Shown: piece after piece, positions 33,710-41,230 of the stretch
Numbering within the stretch: position 1 is the first letter of the stretch
How the letters are laid out: the number at the start of each line of letters is the position of its first letter
NCBI GenBank assembly: GCA_030693295.1
Contig: JAUYAT010000034.1
Location: 1 to 54,276 of the forward strand
From: a bacterium
GTDB taxonomy: Bacteria > Patescibacteriota > Patescibacteriia > Patescibacteriales > VMTK01
DNA length: 54,276 nt
Direction: 5' to 3'
Translations under genes and position numbers: made by a program
Notes under the pieces: model-generated
The model's input: the letters and a program-made list of their open reading frames with translations, nothing else
Told to the model about the DNA's origin: nothing
Database searches by the model: none

Positions 33710-34504
33710 TTAATTGAGGCTTATTTTTAAACCAACAAAGTTATACAAAGGAAAGGGGCCGGAACAGTTAAGCTTGGTGTTGGGAAAACTTTGAGCAAGT
33801 ATTCCTGCCCTTCGGCTAAATTCATCTTCTCCTCCTTTTTTTATTAAAAACGCGGCATTCAAAATCATATTTTCTCCAAAGAGTTGTTGCTCCTTAAGTT
33901 CTTCAGCTAAATCGCCGATGGCCTTGATTATATTTTGAGCTTCATCTTGCTTTCTTTTCTCTAATAATTTTCCAATAAATTCTCCCACGGCTATTTTCCG
34001 TTGATAGGTTAAGTGTGTTTTTTTTAACCGCTGAAGTTCTGGATTCTTGGCAATTTCTTGAAAAATAAATTGCATATTCGGCCAAAACGCTTTCAACCCC
34101 ACTTCTGTCTTGCCTTTAAATTTCTGGAGAAGTTCCTCAAATTCAGCCCTTCTTTCTTTAAGAATCTTCTTTATTTGATCTTCAGTATTAGCAATGTTGC
34201 TAAAGCTAAAAGGAAGAACATCATAATGCTTCATCACTTCCTCAATTGGTTTCTGGTGTGCAATAATGTGCTCTCGCCATAAAGGATAGTGATCGCATGA
34301 CGTATCGCTCACTATACAGGAAAGGTTTCCTTGATTAACCGCATAAGCGGCATTTCCTTCTAGGCCAACGAGATTTCCGCCCGAGGCGGATCCGCCTTTG
34401 GCGGAAAATCGATCTTTAGGAACTTTGCCTTTGATAATGCAGTGAAGATATTTTCCTGTTATGTTACTCACCCCGTTAGACATTTTTTGTTGTTTTTCTA
34501 ACAT
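33710..34504 (-). CDS. GvpF/L family protein
   Basis: 264 residues: KYLHCIIKGKVP, HIIAHQKPIEEVMKHYDVLPFSF, KKTHLTYQRKIAVGEFIG and C-terminal GENMILNAAFLIKKGGEDEF, CSGPFPLYNFV, all GvpF/L features. Insert FSAKGGSASGGN near residues 33-44 comes from a GGATCC-centred palindrome (34374-34407). The start region (MSNGV at 34483) overlaps a stem-loop element; the listed start is 34504 but MSNGV is an equally good start. Confidence 0.85.
   Translation of the reverse strand: MLEKQQKMSNGVSNITGKYLHCIIKGKVPKDRFSAKGGSASGGNLVGLEGNAAYAVNQGNLSCIVSDTSCDHYPLWREHIIAHQKPIEEVMKHYDVLPFSFSNIANTEDQIKKILKERRAEFEELLQKFKGKTEVGLKAFWPNMQFIFQEIAKNPELQRLKKTHLTYQRKIAVGEFIGKLLEKRKQDEAQNIIKAIGDLAEELKEQQLFGENMILNAAFLIKKGGEDEFSRRAGILAQSFPNTKLNCSGPFPLYNFVGLKISLN
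34374..34407. repeat. GGCGGATCCGCC palindromic element in gvpF/L
   Basis: TTTCCGCCCGAGGCGGATCCGCCTTTGGCGGAAA is a near-perfect 34-base palindrome, translated in frame. Three further copies lie at 39882-39916, 41672-41705 and 42313-42346. Confidence 0.85.
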
Positions 34505-34546
34505 AATAACTTCTCGAACTATATGTAATTAAGATGTCTAACGGGG
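34471..34546. repeat. CCCCGTTAGA stem-loop element over start codon
   Basis: CCCCGTTAGACAT (34471-34483) pairs perfectly with ATGTCTAACGGGG (34534-34546). One arm is the coding start ATG TCT AAC GGG G (MSNG) of the gvpF/L gene, so the folded mRNA would sequester it. Third such element in this operon. Confidence 0.85.
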
Positions 34547-34570
34547 CTCATAATACTTTTTTTCTTTCTT

Positions 34571-34912
34571 TTATTCATTTGTCTGTTCAGCAGCCCAAAT
34601 TTGCTTTAGGGCAACGACCAATCCGGCGGCTGAAACAAAAGCAATGAAACTGTTCAAGGCCGGAGTAATGACGGGCGTCAATTTACCAAACTCTAAGCCG
34701 GCCACTCCCACCACCAGCAAGGTAATTACCGCAACTAAAAAGGGGGTGCTTTCCTTTTCTTTGATGTTCAGGAATCCCACGATAAGACCAAAAACAAAAA
34801 GGAGAACGGCTAAATTCGGTACAGCCACAAATCCAGCCAATATCGCTAAGACAATCCCGCCAAGAAACGCCCAATGACCAATGCGTGTTAAGCCCATATT
34901 TTTTAATTCCAT
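34571..34912 (-). CDS. Small multi-pass membrane protein
   Basis: 113 residues with four likely transmembrane helices (WAFLGGIVLAILAGFVAV, LAVLLFVFGLIVGFL, FLVAVITLLVVGVAGL, FIAFVSAAGLVVALKQIW). No family recognised. It sits between the Get3/ArsA-like ATPase and gvpF/L. No gas vesicle protein of this type is known to me from model clusters. A role as membrane anchor or partner of the ATPase is speculation. A TAAAGGTCGAC motif lies 35 bases upstream. Confidence 0.6.
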   Translation of the reverse strand: MELKNMGLTRIGHWAFLGGIVLAILAGFVAVPNLAVLLFVFGLIVGFLNIKEKESTPFLVAVITLLVVGVAGLEFGKLTPVITPALNSFIAFVSAAGLVVALKQIWAAEQTNE

Positions 34913-34946
34913 ATTTTTTAAATTCCTTTCAAAGTTTTTATTTATA

Positions 34947-34957
34947 GTCGACCTTTA
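34947..34957 (-). promoter_or_regulatory. TAAAGGTCGAC motif
   Basis: Minus strand TAAAGGTCGAC, 35-45 bases upstream of the membrane-protein start. Identical 11-mer at 44765-44775 and a variant AAAAAGGTCGAT at 46609-46620, each in front of a gvp-operon gene. Possibly an internal promoter or regulator site. Confidence 0.4.
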
Positions 34958-35893
34958 ATTGGAGAATAATTCTCCGGCTAAATTTTTTAAGTTTTTGATT
35001 CCTCTAATTTCTTCGGGGTGTAAAATAATTTCTGAAATGTTAAAATTTGCAAATTTTTTCTTGATTTCGTTGATGTATCTTTCCTGATTTTTCCTTCTTG
35101 ATTGGCAAAAATCGCATTTATTTTCGGGGAAGATATTGTTAATAATGATGTGGCTTGCCGGGATGCGCGTTTTTTCTAAATCCTTTACTAAATCTTCTGT
35201 TTCCAGAACTCCCATTGCTTCGGCGATGGTAACGACTATGAATTCTGTTTTGGCCGGATCCTGAAGAAGGCTCCTTACTTTTTTAACTGTTTTTTTCATC
35301 TCCAGAAGGAACTCATCGGCTTTTTCAATTTTTTTCTTCCCAGAGAATCGCTCTGTCATATAGTGATATTTCCAGCGCAAGCTGGCTAAAAATTTAATCC
35401 AGTTATCCAGAAGTTCGGGAAGAGCTAATAGCCGCAAAGTATGCCCCGTAGGCGCGGTATCAACTAAGTATAAGTCGTATTCTTTGCTATCCATAAAATC
35501 GGTTATTTTTTTCAGCCCCATAACCTCGTCTAATCCCGGGATATCAAGCTCAAACATTTCTCCCGCTTCTTGATCGGATAAATATGTGCCCTGATTTAAA
35601 ATATCTAAAATATCCTCGCCGTATTCTTTTTTAAATTCTTCAAGAACTTTCTTGGCATCAATTTCCATCGCCCACAGATTGGCAACGCCAGTAATTTTTA
35701 CGGGCTCATTGGACAATTTTTGTTCCAAACTATCTGCCAATGACGGCGCCGGATCAGTGGTAAAAATTAAGGTTTTGCGAGTCTTGGCAAAATGAACCGC
35801 TAACGCGCTCGCAATTGTTGTCTTGCCCACGCCGCCTTTTCCTCCGATTAAGATAAACTGCAAATTTTTATGCGTCAGATCGCTTAATGACAT
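34955..35893 (-). CDS. ArsA/Get3-family ATPase
   Basis: 312 residues. Deviant Walker A GKGGVGKTT at 18-26, TTDPAPSLADSL (A-loop region), VDTAPTGHTLRLLALP (switch), and C-terminal zinc site CDFC at about 259-262 followed by QSRRKNQERYI, as in Get3. No arsenic-resistance genes are nearby. Get3 delivers tail-anchored membrane proteins; ArsA drives arsenite export. A single-domain protein with the CxxC motif fits Get3 better. Within a gvp operon it might chaperone hydrophobic GvpA-type proteins or act with the adjacent membrane protein; this is inference. Confidence 0.85.
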   Translation of the reverse strand: MSLSDLTHKNLQFILIGGKGGVGKTTIASALAVHFAKTRKTLIFTTDPAPSLADSLEQKLSNEPVKITGVANLWAMEIDAKKVLEEFKKEYGEDILDILNQGTYLSDQEAGEMFELDIPGLDEVMGLKKITDFMDSKEYDLYLVDTAPTGHTLRLLALPELLDNWIKFLASLRWKYHYMTERFSGKKKIEKADEFLLEMKKTVKKVRSLLQDPAKTEFIVVTIAEAMGVLETEDLVKDLEKTRIPASHIIINNIFPENKCDFCQSRRKNQERYINEIKKKFANFNISEIILHPEEIRGIKNLKNLAGELFSN

Positions 35894-35911
35894 AAACGTT
35901 ATTATTCTTTA

Positions 35912-37021
35912 TTATTCTTTTTGCTGTTTCTTTGATTCATCCACTATGGCCGCGATTAAAGCGCCTTTAGTAACGCTGTGCAACGGTTGCGAGGCGAGCC
36001 GTATTTCTCCTAATTCAACAGGCATGGGGAATCTCTGCAGGGCTTCCTGAAACCGTTTGAGAAACCCTGTTGGCTTGGCAGTGCCTCCGGAAAGTATTAT
36101 TGTCAAAGGCCTTTCCAGATGTATAGCTGATTTCTCAAGCTCGGTTTTGAGATGTCCAACTACATAATCAAGCAAGATATCATAATAGATGGATAGCGCC
36201 TGTTCCATTCTTGAAAGATTTTCTCTTTTATCTAAATCCAAACAGGACTCTTTCCAACCGGTGACAATACTTACTGGCTCGCCCACGGCTCTGGCCGCCT
36301 GTTTATCTATCCAGTCTCCTCCGCGAGCAACACTGAAGGATAGAACAGGAATTGATAGGTTAGCCAAACAGACATTCACCATTCCGCCGCCGAAAGAAAA
36401 AGCCAGCCCGGTAAAGTTTTCTTCAGCCAGTTCAGAAAATACCACTGCCAAACCTTCATTGATCGGCTTCGGGGCGTAGCCAAGACTTGAGAGAAAACCG
36501 TCAATAATGCGCTGATGATAAAGAACGTCAAAATCAGCATCAATCGGCTGGGCCGGAACTGAATAATAAACTGTTTCACCCGCCTGATGATGAGAACCGA
36601 CAGCGCTGGCAATCAGCAGCTTAATAATGGGAAGAGCGTCTTTTTCTTTGGGACTAATTACCCCCTGCTCTAACGGCCGCCTGACATTGCGCTGAAACAA
36701 ATTTGCGAAGCGCAGCGCCTCATTACCAACAACATAAAATTGGTCTCCATTTCGGATATACTTCACCTCGTCTCTGGCAAATACTTCTTTAATGTAATCA
36801 CTGGCTGGCAGGTCAAAAAAGGCATCTCGTTCTATTCTAAACACGACCTCATTGCCGATTTTTTCAGCAGCATAGATAAAGGCGGTGCCAACATCTAATC
36901 CCTTTCCGATCTGCAATGTTTGTGCCGCTTGAATTTTCTTGGCTTGTTTGGGAACAAGTATTTTGGCGCGAGATTTCATTCTGGTTTGGTGTTTTGATTT
37001 TGCTTTTGATTTTTTATTCAT
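35912..37021 (-). CDS. Actin-like ATPase
   Basis: 369 residues with actin-fold motifs: phosphate-1 GKGLDVGTAFIYAAE near residue 38, phosphate-2 GLAFSFGGGMVNVCLA near 205 and adenosine motif TIILSGGTAKPTGFLKRF near 305. A basic 30-residue N-terminal extension precedes it. It resembles MreB/ParM-like bacterial and archaeal actins but is not clearly MreB, FtsA or DnaK (which would be longer). It is 18 bases upstream of the Get3-like gene. Possible roles: filament for vesicle positioning or partition. Together with FtsZ it gives the operon two cytoskeletal proteins. Confidence 0.75.
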   Translation of the reverse strand: MNKKSKAKSKHQTRMKSRAKILVPKQAKKIQAAQTLQIGKGLDVGTAFIYAAEKIGNEVVFRIERDAFFDLPASDYIKEVFARDEVKYIRNGDQFYVVGNEALRFANLFQRNVRRPLEQGVISPKEKDALPIIKLLIASAVGSHHQAGETVYYSVPAQPIDADFDVLYHQRIIDGFLSSLGYAPKPINEGLAVVFSELAEENFTGLAFSFGGGMVNVCLANLSIPVLSFSVARGGDWIDKQAARAVGEPVSIVTGWKESCLDLDKRENLSRMEQALSIYYDILLDYVVGHLKTELEKSAIHLERPLTIILSGGTAKPTGFLKRFQEALQRFPMPVELGEIRLASQPLHSVTKGALIAAIVDESKKQQKE

Positions 37022-37054
37022 ATTTTGTTATACGAATTATTTAATCTGTAATTT

Positions 37055-37438
37055 TCAACTTTTTGCGGTTGTCAGTCGTTTAAGGCTTTTTTGTATCGAG
37101 CGAGCGTCTGCCACTTCAGTGGTTGGGCCCTTGCCTAAATTATGCTCAGTGAAACGGGGCTCTCCGGCCATAAATTCTCTACCTGCCCCGTGGCATCCCG
37201 AAGGGATTGCTTCGGGGTTGATAAAATGAATTTTATGCTCCAATAACGACCTTCCACTGGCGGTTAAAATGAATACATTATTGGCGATCTTTTTAATTAA
37301 TTTCTGGTTTAGTAATTCCCTGGAAACCAAAGAGGCATAATCAGAACTCAAGCCCGTCTCTTTGCTAATTATCCGCATAGAGCAACGGCCTCCTAATTGA
37401 TAGATAATATTTAATATTTCCAATTCTCTTGAAGTCAT
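37055..37438 (-). CDS. Winged-helix protein
   Basis: 127 residues. Residues 1-70 are a winged helix-turn-helix (SRELEILNIIYQLGGRCSMRIISKE, SSDYASLVSRELLNQKLI, NVFILTASGRSLL). Similar in outline to the 100-residue protein at 42368 (LKVLEILWDWGGEASIDTIA, STDYARLICNNL), so the two are probably paralogs. May regulate the operon or act as adaptor. Overlaps the upstream coiled-coil gene by 4 bases (ATGA). Confidence 0.65.
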   Translation of the reverse strand: MTSRELEILNIIYQLGGRCSMRIISKETGLSSDYASLVSRELLNQKLIKKIANNVFILTASGRSLLEHKIHFINPEAIPSGCHGAGREFMAGEPRFTEHNLGKGPTTEVADARSIQKSLKRLTTAKS

Positions 37439-37758
37439 ACTGATTGAGATTTGAGCGCATCGCTCATTTCCTTATCTAATTCTTTTAATTTATCTTTCAC
37501 CTTGCTAAGCTCGTTTCTTCTATTTTCTAATTGCTTTTTCTTTTCAATGAGATTCAACCAAATCTTTTCCATCTTGACTATTTCTTCATCAACCGCCGCT
37601 GTTTCCCGCTCTATGGAAGCCAATTTTTGAACAAATTCTTCGGCAAATTTATTACTTGCCCCGTTAGAAAAATTTTCTCTAACTTTATTAACCTGCACCA
37701 CCTGATTTCTGGCGGCCTTGAGCGTTTCAATGGTTTTCGGATCAAATTGTGGATTCAT
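37435..37758 (-). CDS. Coiled-coil protein
   Basis: 107 residues, almost entirely helical with heptad pattern (EEFVQKLASIERETAAVDEEIVKMEKIW, KKKQLENRRNELSKVKDKLKEL). Includes the NFSNGASNK peptide from a CCCCGTTAGA-type half-element (about 37658-37683). No family recognised; translationally coupled to the winged-helix gene. Confidence 0.6.
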   Translation of the reverse strand: MNPQFDPKTIETLKAARNQVVQVNKVRENFSNGASNKFAEEFVQKLASIERETAAVDEEIVKMEKIWLNLIEKKKQLENRRNELSKVKDKLKELDKEMSDALKSQSV

Positions 37759-37763
37759 ATTGA

Positions 37764-38966
37764 TTACTTTTCTTTAACAATGATTGAATTTTCTACATCT
37801 TCTTTCTTAAAAGAACAAAATTGTTCTTTCTCTATCGCAAGAGCCGAAAAATAATGCTGGCAATAAACAGTTAAAACCTTGTTGGCAGCCACTATATTTT
37901 TCATTTTTCTGGCCGCTTCCTCTATGACCACCTGGTCATTTTTGTATTCATGTTTATCCGGATGATGCTCTGCGGCCAACTTATGGTAAGCGTCTCTTAT
38001 CTCTGGCAAGGCCGCGGATTCTCCGAGCCTCAAAGTTTTTCTGGCGTTATCAACTAAATCAAAATTTCCTACGCTGAGATTAATAACCGTGAAGCTGTAG
38101 GGCGCCATCGGCCCGATATATTTAAATTTCAGCTCATTTTTGTATTTTTCCGCCAGCTTATTTAATTGGAATTCTAACAGCGATTCTTCTCCTTTGCCTA
38201 TTAAAAATGAATAGTTCATAAGCATTTCTTTGTTTACCGCGCGGCGAGTTTGCTCTGCTTCGGGGTTTGCTCCCCCCTTATTGGCATAGAGAAGCTTGCT
38301 CGCCTCGCTGAAGCTCTGGCGAAGCGGGCTGGCGTTAAAATCTGGGAAAGAGGATGCGAGATACTTTAAAATATCTGCTGTATATTCTTTTCGGTATGCC
38401 TCAATAGCTTCAAATATGCGCTTGCCTAATTTTATTTTAGATGCCAACCCCAAAATTCCGCCTTTTGACTCTGCTTCCTTTTTCAATTTTTGAATCGCGA
38501 CATTTTCCCGGACTATCTTCTCAAGCATATTCTTTTCGTTCCAAAATATTTGAACAACAAACTCTGCTTTTCCGGCAATTCTTTCCAGAGCAATCTTAAA
38601 TTGTAGGTATGCCTTGGTTAAAATATTACTAATTTCCTCAATATCTTCCGCAATCATTCCAAACCTCATGGGAATAACATCGTGCTGTTTCATCAGGTTA
38701 ACATTCACCCGTTCATGTATTGCAACTAAATGGGTAAGCTCCTTTTTATCAAGCTTATCAAAATTAATAAAATAAGTGTTGCTGACCGCAACTGCTATCT
38801 CTCTGTAAGGGATGAAAATTATCTCGCGATTATTAATGCCAAACATCGCTTCTGATAAACGAAAATTATCAGAGGCCTGCCCCGTACCGTGCTTGCTCTG
38901 GTGCGGGGATGGCGTCTCTTTTGGATTCTTGATTATTGAATATATGTATTTTCTTTCTTCACTCAT
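37764..38966 (-). CDS. GvpF/L - J-domain fusion protein
   Basis: 400 residues. Residues 1-305 are GvpF/L: YIYSIIKNP, IIFIPYREIAVAVSNTYF, HERVNVNLMKQHDVIPMRFGM, EMLMNYSFLIGKGEE and YIGPMAPYSFTVINL. Residues about 315-385 are a J-domain (TLRLGESAALPEIRDAYHKLA) with an intact HPD at 335-337 followed by K, the signature that stimulates Hsp70 ATPase. A palindromic insert (SPLRQSFSEASKL, about 212-224) separates two GvpF blocks. No dnaK is in the operon, so the partner Hsp70 would be encoded elsewhere. Overlaps the upstream cdc48 stop by 4 bases. Confidence 0.85.
   Translation of the reverse strand: MSEERKYIYSIIKNPKETPSPHQSKHGTGQASDNFRLSEAMFGINNREIIFIPYREIAVAVSNTYFINFDKLDKKELTHLVAIHERVNVNLMKQHDVIPMRFGMIAEDIEEISNILTKAYLQFKIALERIAGKAEFVVQIFWNEKNMLEKIVRENVAIQKLKKEAESKGGILGLASKIKLGKRIFEAIEAYRKEYTADILKYLASSFPDFNASPLRQSFSEASKLLYANKGGANPEAEQTRRAVNKEMLMNYSFLIGKGEESLLEFQLNKLAEKYKNELKFKYIGPMAPYSFTVINLSVGNFDLVDNARKTLRLGESAALPEIRDAYHKLAAEHHPDKHEYKNDQVVIEEAARKMKNIVAANKVLTVYCQHYFSALAIEKEQFCSFKKEDVENSIIVKEK
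38298..38330. repeat. CGCCTCGCTGAAGC palindromic element in gvpF/L-J gene
   Basis: GCTCGCCTCGCTGAAGCTCTGGCGAAGCGGGCT, in frame, encoding SPLRQSFSEAS. Same family as 6751, 32938 and 40693. Confidence 0.75.
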
Positions 38967-41230
38967 GCCAGGGGTTTATTTTTATTTATCTTGTTAGAAA
39001 TTTCATTTCCAACGGGATTTATTGCTTCTTCAAAATGCTTCGCGGTTATTTTAAAATTATTATCTGGTTGAACGAAATTCTCTCTCACCGCGGACATGGC
39101 GGCCTTTTTGCAAATCAGCTCTATGTCTGCGCCCGTCAGGCCTTCTGTTAGTTTGGCAAATTTCTTTAAGCTAACAGCGCGATCTAACGGCTTATCTTTC
39201 GTGTGAATACTGAATATGGCGCATCGGCACTCTTCGCTTGGCTTGGGGACTTCAAGCAGGAAATCAAATCTTCCTGCGCGAAGCAAAGCCGGATCAACCA
39301 TGTCTAATTTATTTGTCGCTCCTAAAACTACTACGGCTTTTAATTCCTCAATGCCGTCTAACTCCGCCAGAAACTGGCTGACTACTCTTTCCGTAACATG
39401 CGAGTCCGCGCCGCTTCCGCGTTTCGCCACTAAACTGTCTATCTCATCAAAAAAAACTATGCAAGGGGAAGCCAGCTTGGCCTTTTTAAACACTTCCCGG
39501 ATTCCCTTTTCCGATTCGCCGATATATTTTGAAAAAAGCTCCGGTCCTTTAATAGAAATGAAATTTACCCCCAGTTCAGTGGCGACGGCCTTGGCCAAAA
39601 GCGTTTTCCCGCATCCGGGCGGCCCATAGAGCATTATTCCTTTAGACGGCTTGAGTTTTACATAACCCAGCGCCTCGCTGTATTTTAACGGCCATTCAAT
39701 CACTTCCTTAAGCGTTTGTTTAATACACTCAAGCCCCCCTACATCTTCCCATTTGACGCTGGGAATCTCTGAAAAAACTTCGCGCAGAGCCGAGGGCTCC
39801 ACCTCTTTCAGGGCTTCTCTAAAATGTTCGCCGGTAACCTCTATTTTACGGAGCTTCTCATACGGAATGTACCACTCTTTTTCTCCGCCAGAGGCGGATC
39901 CGCCTTGGGCGGAAAACTCAATCTCTGGCATGATTTCACGCAACGCCGACATTGCCGCTTCTCGGCAGAGTGCCTCAAGATCAGCTCCGACAAATCCGTG
40001 AGTGATTTCAGCCAGCTTGTCCAAGTCAACCCCATCTGCTAAGGGCATGCCCCTTGTATGTATTTCCAGTATTGCTTTTCTGGCGTTTCTGTCTGGAATG
40101 CCAATCACAATTTCCCGATCAAATCGTCCCGGCCTGCGCAGGGCCGGATCAAGCGTATTGGGAATATTAGTTGCTCCAATCACTATTAACTGGCCGCGCG
40201 ATTCCAAACCGTCCATCAAGGCCAAAAGTTGCGCCACCACTCGTCTTTCCACCTGCTTCTCGCCGCCCATTTCTTCGCGCTTGGGCGCAATCGCGTCAAT
40301 TTCATCAATAAAAAGTATGGCCGGGGCGTTGGCTTTTGCTTCTTCAAATATTTCTCGCAGCCGGCCCTCTGACTCGCCATAAAACTTTCCCATTATTTCC
40401 GGTCCCGAAATGTGGGTAAAATAGGCATCGGTCTCATTCGCCACTGCCCGGGCAATTAATGTCTTGCCGCATCCCGGCGATCCGTGTAAAAGCACTCCCT
40501 TGGGCGGATCGATTCCTAATCTCTCAAAAAGCTCGGGGTGTTTTAGCGGAAGTTCAATCATTTCTCTAATTCTCCGTATTTCTTTTCCTAATCCGCCAAT
40601 GTCTTCATAGGTTATACCAATCCCTTGTTTTTCTTTGGCCATGCCCTTTAGCTTTATAAAAGTAAAGGGTTTTATCAAAACTACTTTGGCTGGACTCGCC
40701 TCGCTCGCCTCGCTGAAGCTTTGGCGAAGCGGGCTGAAGCTTTGGCGAAGCGGGTCGGTATCTTCTACTAAAAAATCCTGGGCCCTTGTTCCAAAAAGCG
40801 TGGCTCTTATTTTACTGCCTTTTATTACCGGGGTTCCGTCAAGTATCTCGGCCAAATATTGGGCATCCTCTTTTTTGAATGAAGCGCCGGTATTTAAGGG
40901 GGATAGGACGAGTACTCGCGCTTCTTCGTAAGAAACCTTCTGAATTTCCACCTTTTCATCCAAACCAATTTTCAAATTCTCTCTGGCAATGCCATCTATT
41001 TGAATAATGCCTTTTCCTCGATCCTCTGGATAAGCGGGCATCATCCTTGCTACAGCTTCTCTTCCCTTTTTCCCCTCTGATTTTTGCGGTGTCAATCTGA
41101 TAATATCTCCTGTATCGGCCTGAATTTTTGAAAAATACTCGGGGTCAATTCTGGCAATGGCTCTGCCCACATCTTTGCTTTGGGCTTCGGTTACTTTAAG
41201 GATTAGTGATCCGTTATTCGGTGACTTCAT
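38963..41230 (-). CDS. CDC48/VAT-type AAA+ ATPase
   Basis: 755 residues, full archaeal/eukaryotic-style CDC48: N-domain (LILKVTEAQSKDVGRAIARI), linker with GITYEDIGGLGKEIRRIREM, D1 Walker A GSPGCGKTLIARAVANE and Walker B ILFIDEIDAIAPKR, D2 with KWEDVGGLECIKQTLKEVIE, GPPGCGKTLLAKAVATE and FDEIDSLVAKRG. A protein-unfolding hexamer. Rare in bacteria, so archaeal transfer is likely. Inserts from palindromic elements: SPLRQSFSPLRQSFSEASEAS at about 158-179 and SAQGGSASGGEK at about 439-450; the C-terminal tail ends NPVGNEISNK, also element-derived. Confidence 0.92.
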   Translation of the reverse strand: MKSPNNGSLILKVTEAQSKDVGRAIARIDPEYFSKIQADTGDIIRLTPQKSEGKKGREAVARMMPAYPEDRGKGIIQIDGIARENLKIGLDEKVEIQKVSYEEARVLVLSPLNTGASFKKEDAQYLAEILDGTPVIKGSKIRATLFGTRAQDFLVEDTDPLRQSFSPLRQSFSEASEASPAKVVLIKPFTFIKLKGMAKEKQGIGITYEDIGGLGKEIRRIREMIELPLKHPELFERLGIDPPKGVLLHGSPGCGKTLIARAVANETDAYFTHISGPEIMGKFYGESEGRLREIFEEAKANAPAILFIDEIDAIAPKREEMGGEKQVERRVVAQLLALMDGLESRGQLIVIGATNIPNTLDPALRRPGRFDREIVIGIPDRNARKAILEIHTRGMPLADGVDLDKLAEITHGFVGADLEALCREAAMSALREIMPEIEFSAQGGSASGGEKEWYIPYEKLRKIEVTGEHFREALKEVEPSALREVFSEIPSVKWEDVGGLECIKQTLKEVIEWPLKYSEALGYVKLKPSKGIMLYGPPGCGKTLLAKAVATELGVNFISIKGPELFSKYIGESEKGIREVFKKAKLASPCIVFFDEIDSLVAKRGSGADSHVTERVVSQFLAELDGIEELKAVVVLGATNKLDMVDPALLRAGRFDFLLEVPKPSEECRCAIFSIHTKDKPLDRAVSLKKFAKLTEGLTGADIELICKKAAMSAVRENFVQPDNNFKITAKHFEEAINPVGNEISNKINKNKPLA
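38993..39013. repeat. GTTAGAAAT palindrome at cdc48 3' end
   Basis: GTTAGAAAT-TTC-ATTTCCAAC, translated as part of the NPVGNEISNK tail of CDC48. Related to the CCCCGTTAGA family. Confidence 0.55.
39882..39916. repeat. GGCGGATCCGCC palindromic element in cdc48
   Basis: TCTCCGCCAGAGGCGGATCC continuing GCCTTGGGCGGAAAA, in frame in the D1-D2 linker region. Confidence 0.8.
40693..40755. repeat. Tandem CGCCTCGCTGAAGC elements in cdc48
   Basis: Two abutting copies (CTGAAGCTTTGGCGAAGCGGG at 40722-40734 on and again from 40734) encode a 21-residue repetitive insert between the CDC48 N-domain and D1. Confidence 0.75.

Noticed and set aside
35912-37021. DnaK/Hsp70 as partner of the J-domain protein
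   Set aside because: At 369 residues it has only the actin-type ATPase fold and no substrate-binding domain.
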